A stretch of DNA of 64,000 nucleotides, taken from Pseudomonas gingeri (GTDB lineage: Bacteria > Pseudomonadota > Gammaproteobacteria > Pseudomonadales > Pseudomonadaceae). The notes under the pieces are model-generated. The model did not search any database and had not been told where the DNA came from. It saw only the letters and a list, made by a program, of their open reading frames with translations. The position numbers were made by a program, and so were the translations under genes. The stretch spans positions 29,260-93,259 of the forward strand of contig NZ_JACAPR010000007.1 in the NCBI RefSeq assembly GCF_013385635.1. Direction: 5' to 3'. Shown piece by piece: positions 29,577 through 38,761 of this stretch (the first letter of the stretch is position 1; every line of letters starts with the position of its first letter).

Positions 29577-31820
29577 ATGGTACAGGTGAGAGCACACCAG
29601 CCGATCAACACTGACGGCAGTATCAATCTCGAGGCATGGCTCGATCATACGGTCAGCGTCGACCTGGCGCTGGACCGTGAAGCCTTGAAGGAAGCCTGCG
29701 AGTACGCACGGCTTGCCGAACAACAGACCAACGCGGCCCAGAATCTGTGGCCCGAAGGGGGTTCCAGTTTCAGCACTGGCCTTGAGATCGCCGAGATCCT
29801 CGCCGACCTCAAGCTCGACCAGGACTCCCTGGTCGCGGCCGTGCTTTACCGTGGCGTACGCGAAGGGCAGATCGCCTTGCCAGCGGTCAGCCAGAAATTC
29901 GGCCCGGTGGTGGCCAAGCTGATCGACGGCGTGCTGCGCATGGCCGCCATCAGCGCCAGCCTCAGTCCGCGCCAGTCCCAGGTCCTCGGCACCCAGGTGC
30001 AGGTGGAAAACCTGCGCAAGATGCTGGTGGCCATGGTCGACGACGTGCGTGTCGCGCTGATCAAGCTGGCTGAGCGCACCTGTGCCATTCGTGCGGTCAA
30101 GAACGCCGACGACGAGAAGCGCAACCGGGTGGCCCGCGAGGTGTTCGACATCTACGCGCCGCTGGCCCATCGCCTGGGCATCGGGCATATCAAGTGGGAG
30201 CTGGAGGACCTGTCCTTCCGCTACCTGGAGCCCGACCAGTACAAGCAGATCGCCAAGTTGCTGCATGAGCGGCGCCTGGATCGCGAGCGGTTCATCAGCG
30301 ATGTGATGAACCAGCTGGAAAACGAATTGCTGGCCACCGGGGTCAAGGCCGATATCAGCGGCCGGGCCAAACACATCTATTCGATCTGGCGCAAAATGCA
30401 GCGCAAGGGCCTGGAGTTCAGCCAGATCTACGATGTGCGCGCCGTGCGCGTGCTGGTCCCGGAAATGCGCGACTGCTACACCGCGCTGGGGATCGTCCAC
30501 ACCCTGTGGCGGCACATCCCGAAAGAGTTCGACGACTACATCGCCAACCCCAAGGAGAACGGCTACCGCTCGTTGCACACGGCGGTGATCGGTCCGGAAG
30601 GCAAGGTGCTGGAGGTGCAGATCCGCACCCACGCCATGCACGAAGAGGCCGAGCTGGGGGTTTGTGCGCACTGGAAGTACAAGGGGACCGACGTCAAGTC
30701 CGGGTCCAATCATTACGAAGAGAAAATCTCCTGGTTGCGCCAGGTGCTGGAGTGGCACGAAGAGCTGGGGGATATCGGTGGCCTGGCGGAACAACTGCGG
30801 GTCGATATCGAGCCGGACCGGGTCTATATCTTCACCCCCGACGGGCACGCCATCGACTTGCCCAAGGGCGCGACACCGCTGGACTTCGCCTATCGGGTGC
30901 ACACCGAAATCGGTCACAACTGCCGGGGCGCGAAGATCAACGGGCGGATCGTCCCGCTCAACTACAGCCTGCAGACCGGCGAGCAGGTGGAGATCATCAC
31001 CAGCAAGCACGGTACGCCGAGCCGCGATTGGCTGAACTCGAACCTTGGCTATGTCACCACCTCCCGGGCGCGGGCGAAGATCGTCCACTGGTTCAAGCTG
31101 CAGGCCCGCGACCAGAACGTCGCCGCCGGCAAGACCCTGCTCGAGCGCGAGCTGACACGTCTCGGCCTGCCGCAGGTGGACTTCGACAAGCTGGCCGACA
31201 AGGCCAACATGAAAACCTCCGAGGACATGTTCGCCGCCCTCGGTGCCGGTGACCTGCGCCTGGCGCAACTGGTCAACCAGGCCCAGCAACTGGTCGAGCC
31301 GGAGCGTGGCAACGAACAGCTGGAACTGATCCCGCGCAAGGCCACCGGCTACAAACCGGGCAAGCGCGGCGATATCCAGATCCAGGGCGTCGGCAACCTG
31401 ATGACCCAGATGGCCGGCTGCTGCCAGCCGCTGCCGGGGGATGCCATCGTCGGCTACATCACCCAGGGCCGTGGCGTGAGCATTCACCGCCAGGATTGCG
31501 CCTCGGTGCTGCAACTGAGCGGGCGCGAGCCCGAGCGGATCATCCAGGTCAGTTGGGGACCGGTGCCGGTGTCGACCTACCCGGTGGACATCGTGATCCG
31601 CGCCTACGACCGTTCCGGCCTGCTGCGTGACGTGTCCCAGGTGCTGCTCAACGAGCGGATCAACGTGCTTGCGGTCAATACCCGCTCGAACAAGGAGGAC
31701 AACACCGCGTTGATGTCCCTGACCATCGAGATCCCGGGGCTGGACGCGTTGGGGCGGTTGCTGGGGCGGATTTCCCAGCTGCCGAATATCATCGAGACCC
31801 GACGCAACCGCACCCCTTGA
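29577..31820 (+). CDS. relA: GTP pyrophosphokinase RelA (ppGpp synthetase I)
   Basis: 747 residues, the standard RelA length. The N-terminal HD domain is inactive: the HDxxED position reads VLYRGVREGQ (near 90-96). The synthetase domain (about 240-375) is intact, with GRAKHIYSIW and NPKENGYRSLHTAV (near 327). TGS (about 412-472), a zinc-finger/helical part with CCQPLPGD (near 617) and ACT (about 665-745) follow. On stalled ribosomes it makes (p)ppGpp for the stringent response. It lies between rlmD and mazG; MazG is known in other bacteria to lower ppGpp levels. Confidence 0.97.
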   Translation: MVQVRAHQPINTDGSINLEAWLDHTVSVDLALDREALKEACEYARLAEQQTNAAQNLWPEGGSSFSTGLEIAEILADLKLDQDSLVAAVLYRGVREGQIALPAVSQKFGPVVAKLIDGVLRMAAISASLSPRQSQVLGTQVQVENLRKMLVAMVDDVRVALIKLAERTCAIRAVKNADDEKRNRVAREVFDIYAPLAHRLGIGHIKWELEDLSFRYLEPDQYKQIAKLLHERRLDRERFISDVMNQLENELLATGVKADISGRAKHIYSIWRKMQRKGLEFSQIYDVRAVRVLVPEMRDCYTALGIVHTLWRHIPKEFDDYIANPKENGYRSLHTAVIGPEGKVLEVQIRTHAMHEEAELGVCAHWKYKGTDVKSGSNHYEEKISWLRQVLEWHEELGDIGGLAEQLRVDIEPDRVYIFTPDGHAIDLPKGATPLDFAYRVHTEIGHNCRGAKINGRIVPLNYSLQTGEQVEIITSKHGTPSRDWLNSNLGYVTTSRARAKIVHWFKLQARDQNVAAGKTLLERELTRLGLPQVDFDKLADKANMKTSEDMFAALGAGDLRLAQLVNQAQQLVEPERGNEQLELIPRKATGYKPGKRGDIQIQGVGNLMTQMAGCCQPLPGDAIVGYITQGRGVSIHRQDCASVLQLSGREPERIIQVSWGPVPVSTYPVDIVIRAYDRSGLLRDVSQVLLNERINVLAVNTRSNKEDNTALMSLTIEIPGLDALGRLLGRISQLPNIIETRRNRTP

Positions 31821-31844
31821 GGATGGCGGGGGCGTAGCGGACTT

Positions 31845-31990
31845 GTGTGTGGGAGTTGGAAGGATGCCTTGAGGCCGCCACGAGCTTCGCGGGCTTTGTG
31901 GGAGGGGGCTTGCCCCCGAAGCGGCCCTTGAAGTCGACATGAGCTTCGTGGACAAGCGGAGCACCGTCCGGCACGGCCCCTACAAGGTTT
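31845..31990. repeat. Diverged REP cluster
   Basis: Copies such as GTGTGTGGGAGTTGG, TGTGGGAGGGGGCTTGCCCCCGAA and a worn CTTCGTGGACAAGCGGAGC end fill the gap between relA and mazG. The central GTGGGAGGGGGCTTGCCCCC is a different REP subtype from the GTAGGAGC copies elsewhere in the window. Confidence 0.7.
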
Positions 31991-32031
31991 GCGCTGTTTC
32001 CAGCGTGTGACAGAAACGAACGGAACAATCG

Positions 32032-32886
32032 ATGTACAGCCTTCAAGACCTGCTCCATCTGATGGCCCGCCTGCGCGACCCGCAATACGGTTGCCCGTGG
32101 GATATCAAGCAAAGCTACGCCACCATCGTTCCCTACACCCTGGAGGAAGCCTACGAGGTGGCCGATGCCATCGAGCGCGGTGACTTCGAGCACTTGCAGG
32201 GCGAGTTGGGCGACCTGCTCTTCCAGGTCGTCTACTACAGCCAGTTGGCCCGCGAAGAAGGGCGCTTCGAGTTTGATGCCGTGGTCGACAGCATCACCCG
32301 CAAGCTGATTCGCCGACATCCCCATGTCTTCCCCACCGGCGATCTTTATGCGCCCGCCGACCTGCCGCGCCTGAGCGAAGAGCAGGTCAAGCTGCGCTGG
32401 GAGCAGATCAAGGCCGAGGAGCGCGCCGAGAACCACCGCGCGCCCGAGCAGTTGTCCTTGCTCGACGATGTCCCCGCCGCCTTGCCGGCCTTGTCACGGG
32501 CGGCGAAGTTGCAGAAGCGCGCGGCCCAGGTCGGTTTTGACTGGCCGGCCGCCCTGCCGGTGGTGGACAAGATTCGCGAAGAGCTCGAAGAAGTGCTCGA
32601 AGCCATGGCCGACAACGACCCGGCGGCCATGGCCGATGAGATCGGCGACCTGTTGTTCAGCGTGGTCAACCTGGCCCGTCACCTTCAGGTCGACCCGGAA
32701 AATGCCCTGCGTGGTGCCAATGGCAAATTCGACAGGCGCTTCCGATTTGTCGAACAGGCATTGCGCGACACCCACCGTCCCATGGAAGATTGCACCCTCG
32801 AAGAGTTGGACGCCTTGTGGGGCGAAGCCAAACGTCAGGAAAAGAATGCACCCAGCTGCGGCGCAGTTGTTGACCCAAGTGAGTAA
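32032..32886 (+). CDS. mazG: Nucleoside triphosphate pyrophosphohydrolase MazG
   Basis: 284 residues with two MazG domains. The first has RLRDPQYGCPWDIKQS and the metal-binding EEAYEVADAI...GELGDLLFQVV; the second has REELEEVLEAM...DEIGDLLFSVVN. Both keep the E-x-x-E and E-x-x-D metal ligands. It hydrolyses dNTPs and NTPs to monophosphates and, in E. coli, reduces ppGpp. Separated from relA by a REP cluster and followed 5 bp later by the DUF2058 gene. Confidence 0.95.
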   Translation: MYSLQDLLHLMARLRDPQYGCPWDIKQSYATIVPYTLEEAYEVADAIERGDFEHLQGELGDLLFQVVYYSQLAREEGRFEFDAVVDSITRKLIRRHPHVFPTGDLYAPADLPRLSEEQVKLRWEQIKAEERAENHRAPEQLSLLDDVPAALPALSRAAKLQKRAAQVGFDWPAALPVVDKIREELEEVLEAMADNDPAAMADEIGDLLFSVVNLARHLQVDPENALRGANGKFDRRFRFVEQALRDTHRPMEDCTLEELDALWGEAKRQEKNAPSCGAVVDPSE

Positions 32887-32891
32887 GCACC

Positions 32892-33437
32892 ATGAGCCTT
32901 TCCCTTCGTGACCAGTTGCTCAAAGCAGGTCTGGTCAATCAAAAGCAGGCCAAGCAGGTCGGCAAAGAGAAACAGAAACAGCAGCGGCTGGTCCATAAAG
33001 GCCAGGCCGAGGTTGACGACACCCAGGCGCGCCTGGCCCAGGAAGCGCAGGCCGAGAAGGTCAAGCGCGACCAGGAACTGAACCGCCAGCAGCAGGAGAA
33101 AGCCGAGGCCAAGGCGCGCACGGCGCAGGTCAAGCAATTGATCGAAACCTCGCGCCTGCCCAAGCTGACCACCGAGGACTACTACAACTTCGTCGACGAC
33201 AAGAAGGTCAAACGCCTGTCGGTCAACACGCTGATGCGCAACAAACTCAGCAATGGCTCCCTGGCGATAGTGCACCATGGCGGCGGCTATGAAGTGATCC
33301 CGCGCGAAGCGGCGCTGAAGATCCAGGAGCGCGCCCCCGAGCGTATCGTCCAGCTCAATATCCTCACCGAGAGCCAGGTGCCGGACGAGGACGACCCGTA
33401 CGCGGCCTACCAGATCCCTGACGATCTGATGTGGTAA
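32892..33437 (+). CDS. DUF2058 (YaiL-like) protein
   Basis: 181 residues. The start MSLSLRDQLLKAGLVNQKQAKQ is typical. A long charged helical region (about 20-90, rich in Lys, Gln, Glu and Ala) precedes a conserved C-terminal domain with DDKKVKRLSVN and VHHGGGYEVIPREAA. It is a cytoplasmic nucleoprotein-like family of unknown role. Five base pairs after mazG and followed by a strong terminator, so it ends the operon. Confidence 0.88.
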   Translation: MSLSLRDQLLKAGLVNQKQAKQVGKEKQKQQRLVHKGQAEVDDTQARLAQEAQAEKVKRDQELNRQQQEKAEAKARTAQVKQLIETSRLPKLTTEDYYNFVDDKKVKRLSVNTLMRNKLSNGSLAIVHHGGGYEVIPREAALKIQERAPERIVQLNILTESQVPDEDDPYAAYQIPDDLMW

Positions 33438-33462
33438 GCCTCTGAACGGCACCCCTGAAACG

Positions 33463-33491
33463 ACAAACCCCGCTCGAAAGGCGGGGTTTGT
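33463..33491 (+). terminator. Rho-independent terminator after the mazG-DUF2058 operon
   Basis: Perfect arms ACAAACCCCGC (33463-33473) and GCGGGGTTTGT (33481-33491) around TCGAAAG, 26 bp after the DUF2058 stop. The arm carries T residues, so it can end transcription from both sides. Confidence 0.85.
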
Positions 33492-33547
33492 GCTTGTGGG
33501 TCATCGCCGGCTGCGTGGGCCGGGGGATGCCCATGGAGCTCAAGACT

Positions 33548-33799
33548 TCAGGAGGTTTGTGCCTGGCGTTTCATCTCGAGGGTTTCCAGCTCGTTCTTGT
33601 AATTATGAGCATCGGCCTCGTTGTGAAACATGCCTACCAGCAGGTCCTGTTGGTGTACATCCCAGATTCGAATGCCATTGGCTACGCCTTCATGGGACAT
33701 ATGTGCATCATCGCGTTCGGTCACTTTTACGGTCATCTGCAAGCTCCAGTCTCTGTTGAACTGCGGCAACGCGTCGCAGGCCTCTTTTATATGATTCAT
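33548..33799 (-). CDS. Small conserved-looking hypothetical protein
   Basis: 83 residues with AGGAGG four bases before the ATG. It is soluble and acidic with many His, Asn and Glu residues (RIWDVHQQDLLVGMFHNEADAHNYKNEL). I do not recognise a family; the segment around residues 42-75 looks like a small alpha/beta fold. Convergent with the mazG-DUF2058 operon. Coding is plausible from the RBS and composition; function is unknown. Confidence 0.55.
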   Translation of the reverse strand: MNHIKEACDALPQFNRDWSLQMTVKVTERDDAHMSHEGVANGIRIWDVHQQDLLVGMFHNEADAHNYKNELETLEMKRQAQTS

Positions 33800-34350
33800 T
33801 AGCCTCCTACGTAAATCACTTGCAGACGAAATTCACCGTTGCAAAAACTGCAGTAATCGACAAAGCCCCGGATTTGTTGGGGGCGAGGTGATTTTTGCGG
33901 AGTTTTCTGACAAAAGTTTCATGTTCGATGGGGTGCAAAGCACGGATTAGAGCGATGCCTGACGATGATTCGCCAAGCCGGCGGTGAGCGCACGAAAGCA
34001 GTCGGCGATCCGTCAGGGCGCTTTCCACTTTCCGACGTTCTGTGGTAAATACCTCGCCTCGGATTTCCAGCCAGGTGGCTGGAACCATGGATAAAAGAAG
34101 TTCGGCATGGAAGCCACAGTCGATACCTGCGCTCGCTCGACAGCGTCCTGCTGCCCCTGCGGCGCTCTCCCGATCTCTCTTCCCGCCAGACGACAGGCCT
34201 GACCTGATTCGTGGGGAAAGTCGTGCCTCGGGTTCTGTGTTTTCCATGCCTTTGAACTTTTGCCGTCGGCCTGGTTGTGCCAGGAGACAGGTTTTTTCCG
34301 CTCGACCGGAAAAGCCGTGGACAGGAAATCAACCCAAAAGGAGCAAAAGC
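33800..34350. other. Long gap without a supported gene
   Basis: 551 bp between two small genes. Open frames exist on both strands (33816-34247 minus and the 5' part of 34042-34797 plus), but neither has a ribosome-binding site or familiar sequence. It must carry the promoter of the secreted-protein gene at 34351. It may be eroded coding DNA. Confidence 0.45.
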
Positions 34351-34797
34351 ATGAAGATGTTCAAGTCTGTTATTTCGGTACTGGCCCTGGCCACGCTGAC
34401 CGCCGGATCGGCCTTTGCCGGGCCTCCGGTAGCGGTCACTTTCAAGAACCTCGGCACCACCGATGCGGCCTACACGATCATTACCGGTAACGAAGCCAGC
34501 ACCAACGTCAATGCGGTGCCAAAGCCCGTGGCGACGGTCCGGGCGGGTGGGGCCGATACCTATACCGTGCAAAGCAATATTTCGCCCAATGCCAACTACG
34601 CCAACCTGCGTTACACCATGGGCGGCAAGACCTGCACCTTCCTGGCGACCTACGTAGGGACCCTGGGCCCGTTGGGCTCGATCATTCCCAAGTGGAACAA
34701 CACCGCGACTCCGAGTGGCGGCGCGGTCTGTACCGCGAAAGTGACCTCGACCAACATATCGACCTATTCGTGGACGGTTGAATTCACGATGAAGTAA
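34351..34797 (+). CDS. Secreted small beta-rich protein, unrecognised
   Basis: 148 residues with a clear Sec signal peptide (about 1-23, ending GSAFA) and AAGGAGC before the ATG. The mature part has no long helices: Thr/Asn/Val/Ala-rich strands and two cysteines (GKTC near 90 and AVC near 130) that could form one disulfide. The composition suggests a small beta-sandwich exported to the periplasm or beyond. I cannot assign a family. It is followed 147 bp later by another unknown gene on the same strand, both in a patch of accessory character. Confidence 0.7.
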   Translation: MKMFKSVISVLALATLTAGSAFAGPPVAVTFKNLGTTDAAYTIITGNEASTNVNAVPKPVATVRAGGADTYTVQSNISPNANYANLRYTMGGKTCTFLATYVGTLGPLGSIIPKWNNTATPSGGAVCTAKVTSTNISTYSWTVEFTMK

Positions 34798-34943
34798 GGC
34801 CATGACGGGCCTCGCATGGTCATGCCGTGCGAGGTTCGTGGTCCTGCCGTTCATCGTGAGACCTTACAGTTTCCCCGGCGGTTGCCGATAACGGTTGATG
34901 GGCCAGGGATTCGGGAGTGGCCACTAACAGGGAGGACGTCATC

Positions 34944-35714
34944 TTGGTAGGTTCAATCAATTCGAATTCAGTATCCGGCGCGCAGGTTTCCGGCGTGGCC
35001 GCGACTCCGGGCGAGCCGCTCGCCAAGGCCGGCTCCACGGCGCCAAGTCCCGCAGCCGAGCCTGCGAAAGACACCAGCAGTATTTCTTCGCTCTCTCGTC
35101 AGTTGAGCGAAAGCGCCGCGCGTGCGGCGACACGGGATGCCAGCTTGAGCAGGAAGGAGCTGGGTGCCAAGGCCAATGAACTGTTGAACAAGATTTCCGG
35201 CGATGGATATTTTGCCAACAAGGCAGCCAATGATGCCGAGGTGCCCGACACCCAGGATCCTGACTTGCTGGCGCGGGCCAGGAATGCCACGGACTTCGTC
35301 AATGGCAGCGGGAAGAACCCTTTTGCCGGAATGTCCAGCGACCAGTTGTCGCTGATCATCTACGATGACAGCGGCAATTTCACGGCAAACGAGCGGCGTG
35401 CGGCCTGGAGTGAATCATCTGATCAGGAGTACGCCTGGCGGCAGAAAGTCGTGGCCAGCTCGATTGCCGAGTACGATGGTACTGGCAAGCTGAGCAAATT
35501 CTTTACCGCGGCACTGGAGCATTACAAGGACCTGCCCGCGATCGAGCAGGCCCAGTACCCGAACAGCTACGAGGCGAAATTGCAGGCCTGGATTGCCCTC
35601 GACTTCAACTACAAGACCCATACCGTCGAAGGCCAGGGCAGTCCGCAGGAAGTGATGGACAAGGTCCTTGGGCTCGACAAGCAGATGTTCGATGAGCCCG
35701 GATCGGCCAGTTAA
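34944..35714 (+). CDS. Hypothetical soluble protein with Ser/Ala-rich N-terminus
   Basis: 256 residues from a TTG start that has AGGGAGG eight bases upstream. A GTG at 34917 would add nine residues but has a poorer site. The first 90 residues are low-complexity (Ser, Ala, Thr, Pro) and look disordered. The rest (about 90-250) is an acidic alpha-helical domain (MSSDQLSLIIYDDSGNFTANERRAAW; ALEHYKDLPAIEQAQYPNSYEAK, split here by a repeat of Tyr/Glu residues). There is no signal peptide or membrane segment. I do not recognise the family; such proteins can be secreted effectors, but nothing here proves it. Followed by REPs. Confidence 0.65.
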   Translation: MVGSINSNSVSGAQVSGVAATPGEPLAKAGSTAPSPAAEPAKDTSSISSLSRQLSESAARAATRDASLSRKELGAKANELLNKISGDGYFANKAANDAEVPDTQDPDLLARARNATDFVNGSGKNPFAGMSSDQLSLIIYDDSGNFTANERRAAWSESSDQEYAWRQKVVASSIAEYDGTGKLSKFFTAALEHYKDLPAIEQAQYPNSYEAKLQAWIALDFNYKTHTVEGQGSPQEVMDKVLGLDKQMFDEPGSAS

Positions 35715-35742
35715 GAAGATGGGTTCTTGAAACGCCACGTAA

Positions 35743-35934
35743 CCTGTAGGAGCTGGCTTGCCAGCGAAGCTTTCAGCGGCTTCACGGGCCTGTTCGCGGG
35801 CAAGCCCGGCGCCTACGGGACGATGTTTCACCACAAGATATCGTCGTGCTCGAAACCCTGTGGGAGCTGGCTTGCCAGCGAAGCTTTTAGCCGCTTCACG
35901 GGCGTGTTCGTGGGCAAGCCCGGCTCCTACAAAG
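35743..35934. repeat. Two REP pairs in tandem
   Basis: CCTGTAGGAGCTGGCTTGCC ... GGGCAAGCCCGGCGCC and CTGTGGGAGCTGGCTTGCC ... GTGGGCAAGCCCGGCTCC, with the linker between them worn. They fill the gap between the hypothetical gene and the convergent DUF3108 gene. Confidence 0.8.
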
Positions 35935-35943
35935 GGGGGGGCA

Positions 35944-36657
35944 TCAGTTGCCTTTGACAGCCTTGCCGTCGACGGTACCGTCCTGGAGCATGATGTTGTA
36001 CTCCTTGCCGTCGGTCTCGACCTGGCGCAGGGCAACCAGGATGTAGCCCCAGTCCTTGGCGAACCACATTTGCGTGATGCGCTTGCTCTGTGTCGGGTCG
36101 CGGACACGCTCGACCTTGATCGCATCGATCGTGCCGGCCTTGGTCTGGACCTTTTCCGGACCGATCACGCGGAAGTCGTAGGTGTCGGTATCGGTGCCTT
36201 CGGCGACCCGGTAGCTCATGCTTTTCTTGCCGGCCGCGACATCACGCTGCAAGGCCAACTGATAGGTCGACTTGTCGAGCATGCCGCTTTCGAGGGGCAG
36301 GTTGACCGAGTCCTTGCCTTCGAAGCCGGTGACCTTGTTGGTCGCCCAGTCGAAGTCCAGGTTGATCTTCTTGGCCTTGCCCAGCCCGCCACGTTCGAAG
36401 GTGTAGGTCTGTGGCAGCAGCTTGTCCTTCTCGAGGCGCAGGGTGCTTTCCTCGGTCAGGCTGGCGATCATCATGGAGGCCTTGAAATTCAGGGTCCAGC
36501 TGCCATTGTCGTTTTTCGTCAGGCTACGTTCGGCCGAGCCGCTCATGGGGAGCTGTTTCCAGTCGGCGGTGTAACTGGCGGAGAATGGCTGAAGGTCCGC
36601 CGCCTGCACAACCGGCAAGGCAAGCAGGGTAAGAGCGAAGAGCAGGGCGCGACGCAT
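35944..36657 (-). CDS. DUF3108 periplasmic protein
   Basis: 237 residues with a signal peptide (about 1-20, ending VVQAA). The body is beta-rich with the family's start of mature chain FSASYTADWKQLPMSGSAERSL and ends with YGYILVALRQVETDGKEY (here WGYILV...). DUF3108 proteins are exported and of unknown function; the fold suggests a lipid- or polysaccharide-contacting protein. It lies 8 bp after purN on the same strand, an order conserved in Pseudomonas, so it is probably in the purMN operon. Confidence 0.82.
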   Translation of the reverse strand: MRRALLFALTLLALPVVQAADLQPFSASYTADWKQLPMSGSAERSLTKNDNGSWTLNFKASMMIASLTEESTLRLEKDKLLPQTYTFERGGLGKAKKINLDFDWATNKVTGFEGKDSVNLPLESGMLDKSTYQLALQRDVAAGKKSMSYRVAEGTDTDTYDFRVIGPEKVQTKAGTIDAIKVERVRDPTQSKRITQMWFAKDWGYILVALRQVETDGKEYNIMLQDGTVDGKAVKGN

Positions 36658-36665
36658 AAAATCTC

Positions 36666-37328
36666 CTAGGTTCGAATCGAATGGCCGCTGGCCGCGAGTA
36701 ATTGACCGTCCAATAAAGCCCCCTGGTCGTCAAGGCTCAAGCGGCCTTCGGCGAACCAGCGCACCGCCAGCGGGTAAATCCTGTGTTCCTGGGCATGAAC
36801 CCGTTGCGCCAGACTCTGCGCCGAATCATCAGACTCTACCGTAACCACAGCCTGTACGACCAGAGGGCCGCCGTCGAGTTCCTCGGTGACGAAGTGCACG
36901 CTGCAGCCGTGTTCGGCGTCGCCGGCGTCCAGCGCCCGCTGGTGGGTGTGCAGGCCTTTGTATTTGGGCAGGAGCGAAGGATGGATATTGAGCAGGCGTC
37001 CCTGGTAGTGCCGGACGAAATCCGCGCTGAGAATGCGCATGAAACCGGCGAGTACCACCAGTTGCGGGTTGAAGGCGTCGATCAGTTCGATCAGGGCGGC
37101 ATCGAAGGCTTCGCGGCCTTCGAAGGCCTTGTGATCCAGGGAGCGGGTGTCGATCCCCGCGTCCCTGGCGCGTTGCAGGCCGTAGGCATCGGCGCGGTTG
37201 GAGATCACCGCGGCGATGCGGGCCGGGTTGCCCCCGGTCCGTACGTCATCGATCAGGGCCTGCAAGTTGCTGCCGGTGCCCGACAGCAACACCACGACGT
37301 TACAGGTCGAGGTTATCGGCTCGGACAT
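36666..37328 (-). CDS. purN: Phosphoribosylglycinamide formyltransferase PurN
   Basis: 220 residues. Motifs are the phosphate loop LSGTGSNLQALID (near 15-27), the formyl-transfer site NIHPSLLPKYKGLHTHQRAL (Asn/His near 110-112) and HFVTEELDGGPLV (Asp near 148). It uses 10-formyl-THF to formylate GAR, step 3 of purine synthesis. ATG at 37328 overlaps the purM stop by 1 nt, so it is coupled to purM. The frame to 37403 extends inside purM and is rejected. Confidence 0.95.
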   Translation of the reverse strand: MSEPITSTCNVVVLLSGTGSNLQALIDDVRTGGNPARIAAVISNRADAYGLQRARDAGIDTRSLDHKAFEGREAFDAALIELIDAFNPQLVVLAGFMRILSADFVRHYQGRLLNIHPSLLPKYKGLHTHQRALDAGDAEHGCSVHFVTEELDGGPLVVQAVVTVESDDSAQSLAQRVHAQEHRIYPLAVRWFAEGRLSLDDQGALLDGQLLAASGHSIRT

Positions 37329-38386
37329 CAGTGAGCCTTGAGGTTCTTCAGCTCGACCTGGGCAGCGCCTTCGGCGGCAGTGGCGATCTGGCCGATGACC
37401 CATGGCTGTTCGCCGGCTTCACGCAGGACCTTCAGGGAGGTTTCAACGTGTTCCTGGGCGACGCAGATGACCATGCCGACGCCGCAGTTCAGCACGCGGT
37501 GCATTTCGGTTTCGTCGACGTTGCCTTTTTCCTGCAGCCAGTCGAAGACCGCCGGACGCTGCCAGCTGGCCACGTCGACCACGGCCTGGGCGCCTTTTGG
37601 CAGGACGCGCGGGATGTTGTCCAGCAGGCCGCCGCCGGTGATGTGGGCCATGGCCTTGACCGCGCCGGTGTCCTTGATCAGCTTGAGCAATGGCTTGACG
37701 TAGATACGGGTTGGCGCCATCAGCAGGTCGGCCAGCGGCTTGCCGTCGAGCTGGGTGTTTTCGATGTCGGCACCGGAGACTTCGATGATCTTGCGGATCA
37801 GCGAGTAGCCGTTGGAGTGCGGGCCGGACGATGGCAGGGCGAGCAGGGCGTCACCGGCCGCGACTTTCGAACCGTCGATGATTTCGGCTTTTTCCACGAC
37901 GCCGACGCAGAAGCCGGCCAGGTCGTAGTCTTCGCCTTCATACATGCCCGGCATTTCAGCGGTTTCGCCGCCCACCAGGGAGCAGCCGGACAGTTCGCAA
38001 CCGGCGCCGATGCCGGTGACCACCTGGGCGGCGGTGTCGACGTTGAGCTTGCCGGTGGCATAGTAGTCGAGGAAGAACAGCGGTTCGGCACCGCAGACCA
38101 CCAGGTCATTCACGCACATGGCCACCAGGTCGATGCCGATGCTGTCGTGCTTGTTCAGGTTCAGTGCCAGGCGCAGCTTGGTGCCGACACCGTCGGTGCC
38201 GGAGACCAGGACCGGCTGCTTGTAACCTGCCGGGATCTCGCAGAGGGCGCCAAAACCGCCCAGGCCGCCCATGACTTCCGGGCGCGCAGTGCGCTTGGCC
38301 ACGCTCTTGATGCGTTCGACCAATGCTTCACCGGCGTCGATGTCTACACCGGCGTCCTTGTAGCTCAGGGAGGGTTGCTTGCTCAT
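37328..38386 (-). CDS. purM: Phosphoribosylformylglycinamidine cyclo-ligase PurM
   Basis: 352 residues, the usual length. Motifs: [20 protein letters not shown] at the start, [12 protein letters not shown] (ATP/Mg), [31 protein letters not shown] and [16 protein letters not shown]. It makes AIR from FGAM in purine synthesis. Followed by purN by 1-nt overlap. It is divergent from the DUF2066 gene, with a 375-bp gap. Confidence 0.97.
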   Translation of the reverse strand: MSKQPSLSYKDAGVDIDAGEALVERIKSVAKRTARPEVMGGLGGFGALCEIPAGYKQPVLVSGTDGVGTKLRLALNLNKHDSIGIDLVAMCVNDLVVCGAEPLFFLDYYATGKLNVDTAAQVVTGIGAGCELSGCSLVGGETAEMPGMYEGEDYDLAGFCVGVVEKAEIIDGSKVAAGDALLALPSSGPHSNGYSLIRKIIEVSGADIENTQLDGKPLADLLMAPTRIYVKPLLKLIKDTGAVKAMAHITGGGLLDNIPRVLPKGAQAVVDVASWQRPAVFDWLQEKGNVDETEMHRVLNCGVGMVICVAQEHVETSLKVLREAGEQPWVIGQIATAAEGAAQVELKNLKAH

Positions 38387-38761
38387 GATCCAGGCCTTTA
38401 GGGGGGATTCAGGGGTATCGACCGGGAGTGACGGGACCACGGGAAGGAACGGCGCAAGTCGTTCTTTTCAGGTGTCCGGCCATTGCCGGTCTGCGAAGGC
38501 GCGCGATTTTATCAGGCTTGAGCAGCAGCGGCCATCCTCGGGCCGACGGGCAGGGCGATATCCGCGAAAAAATCCCTGAACGGTGGCGCTGGCTGCATCG
38601 GGCACGGCTGTATAAGGTATAGCTTTATCAACCGCTGTCTTGATGACGGCGGAAAAACTTTCAGCGACGGTATGAATGATGGCACTGCGCTGTGGTCACA
38701 CGCCTGTCCCTTTGTATTCATATGGTCTTTCACGCCGTTTTCTGCCTGTCGGGAATTTTCC
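38387..38761. other. Divergent promoter region of purM and the DUF2066 gene
   Basis: 375 bp without a supported gene. It should carry the purM promoter and the promoter for the rightward DUF2066-perM pair. I see no clear PurR box. GTATAAGGTATAGC (38610-38623) could supply a -10 element. Confidence 0.4.

Noticed and set aside
29466..31964. 832-codon open frame antisense to relA
   Set aside because: Gln/His/Leu/Val-rich translation typical of shadows of GC-rich genes; relA on the other strand is a clear full-length family member.
33816..34247. 143-codon minus-strand frame
   Set aside because: No ribosome-binding site and no recognisable sequence; overlaps the presumed promoter of the 34351 gene.
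34042..34350. N-terminal extension of the secreted-protein frame
   Set aside because: It would bury the clear signal peptide at 34351, which has its own RBS.
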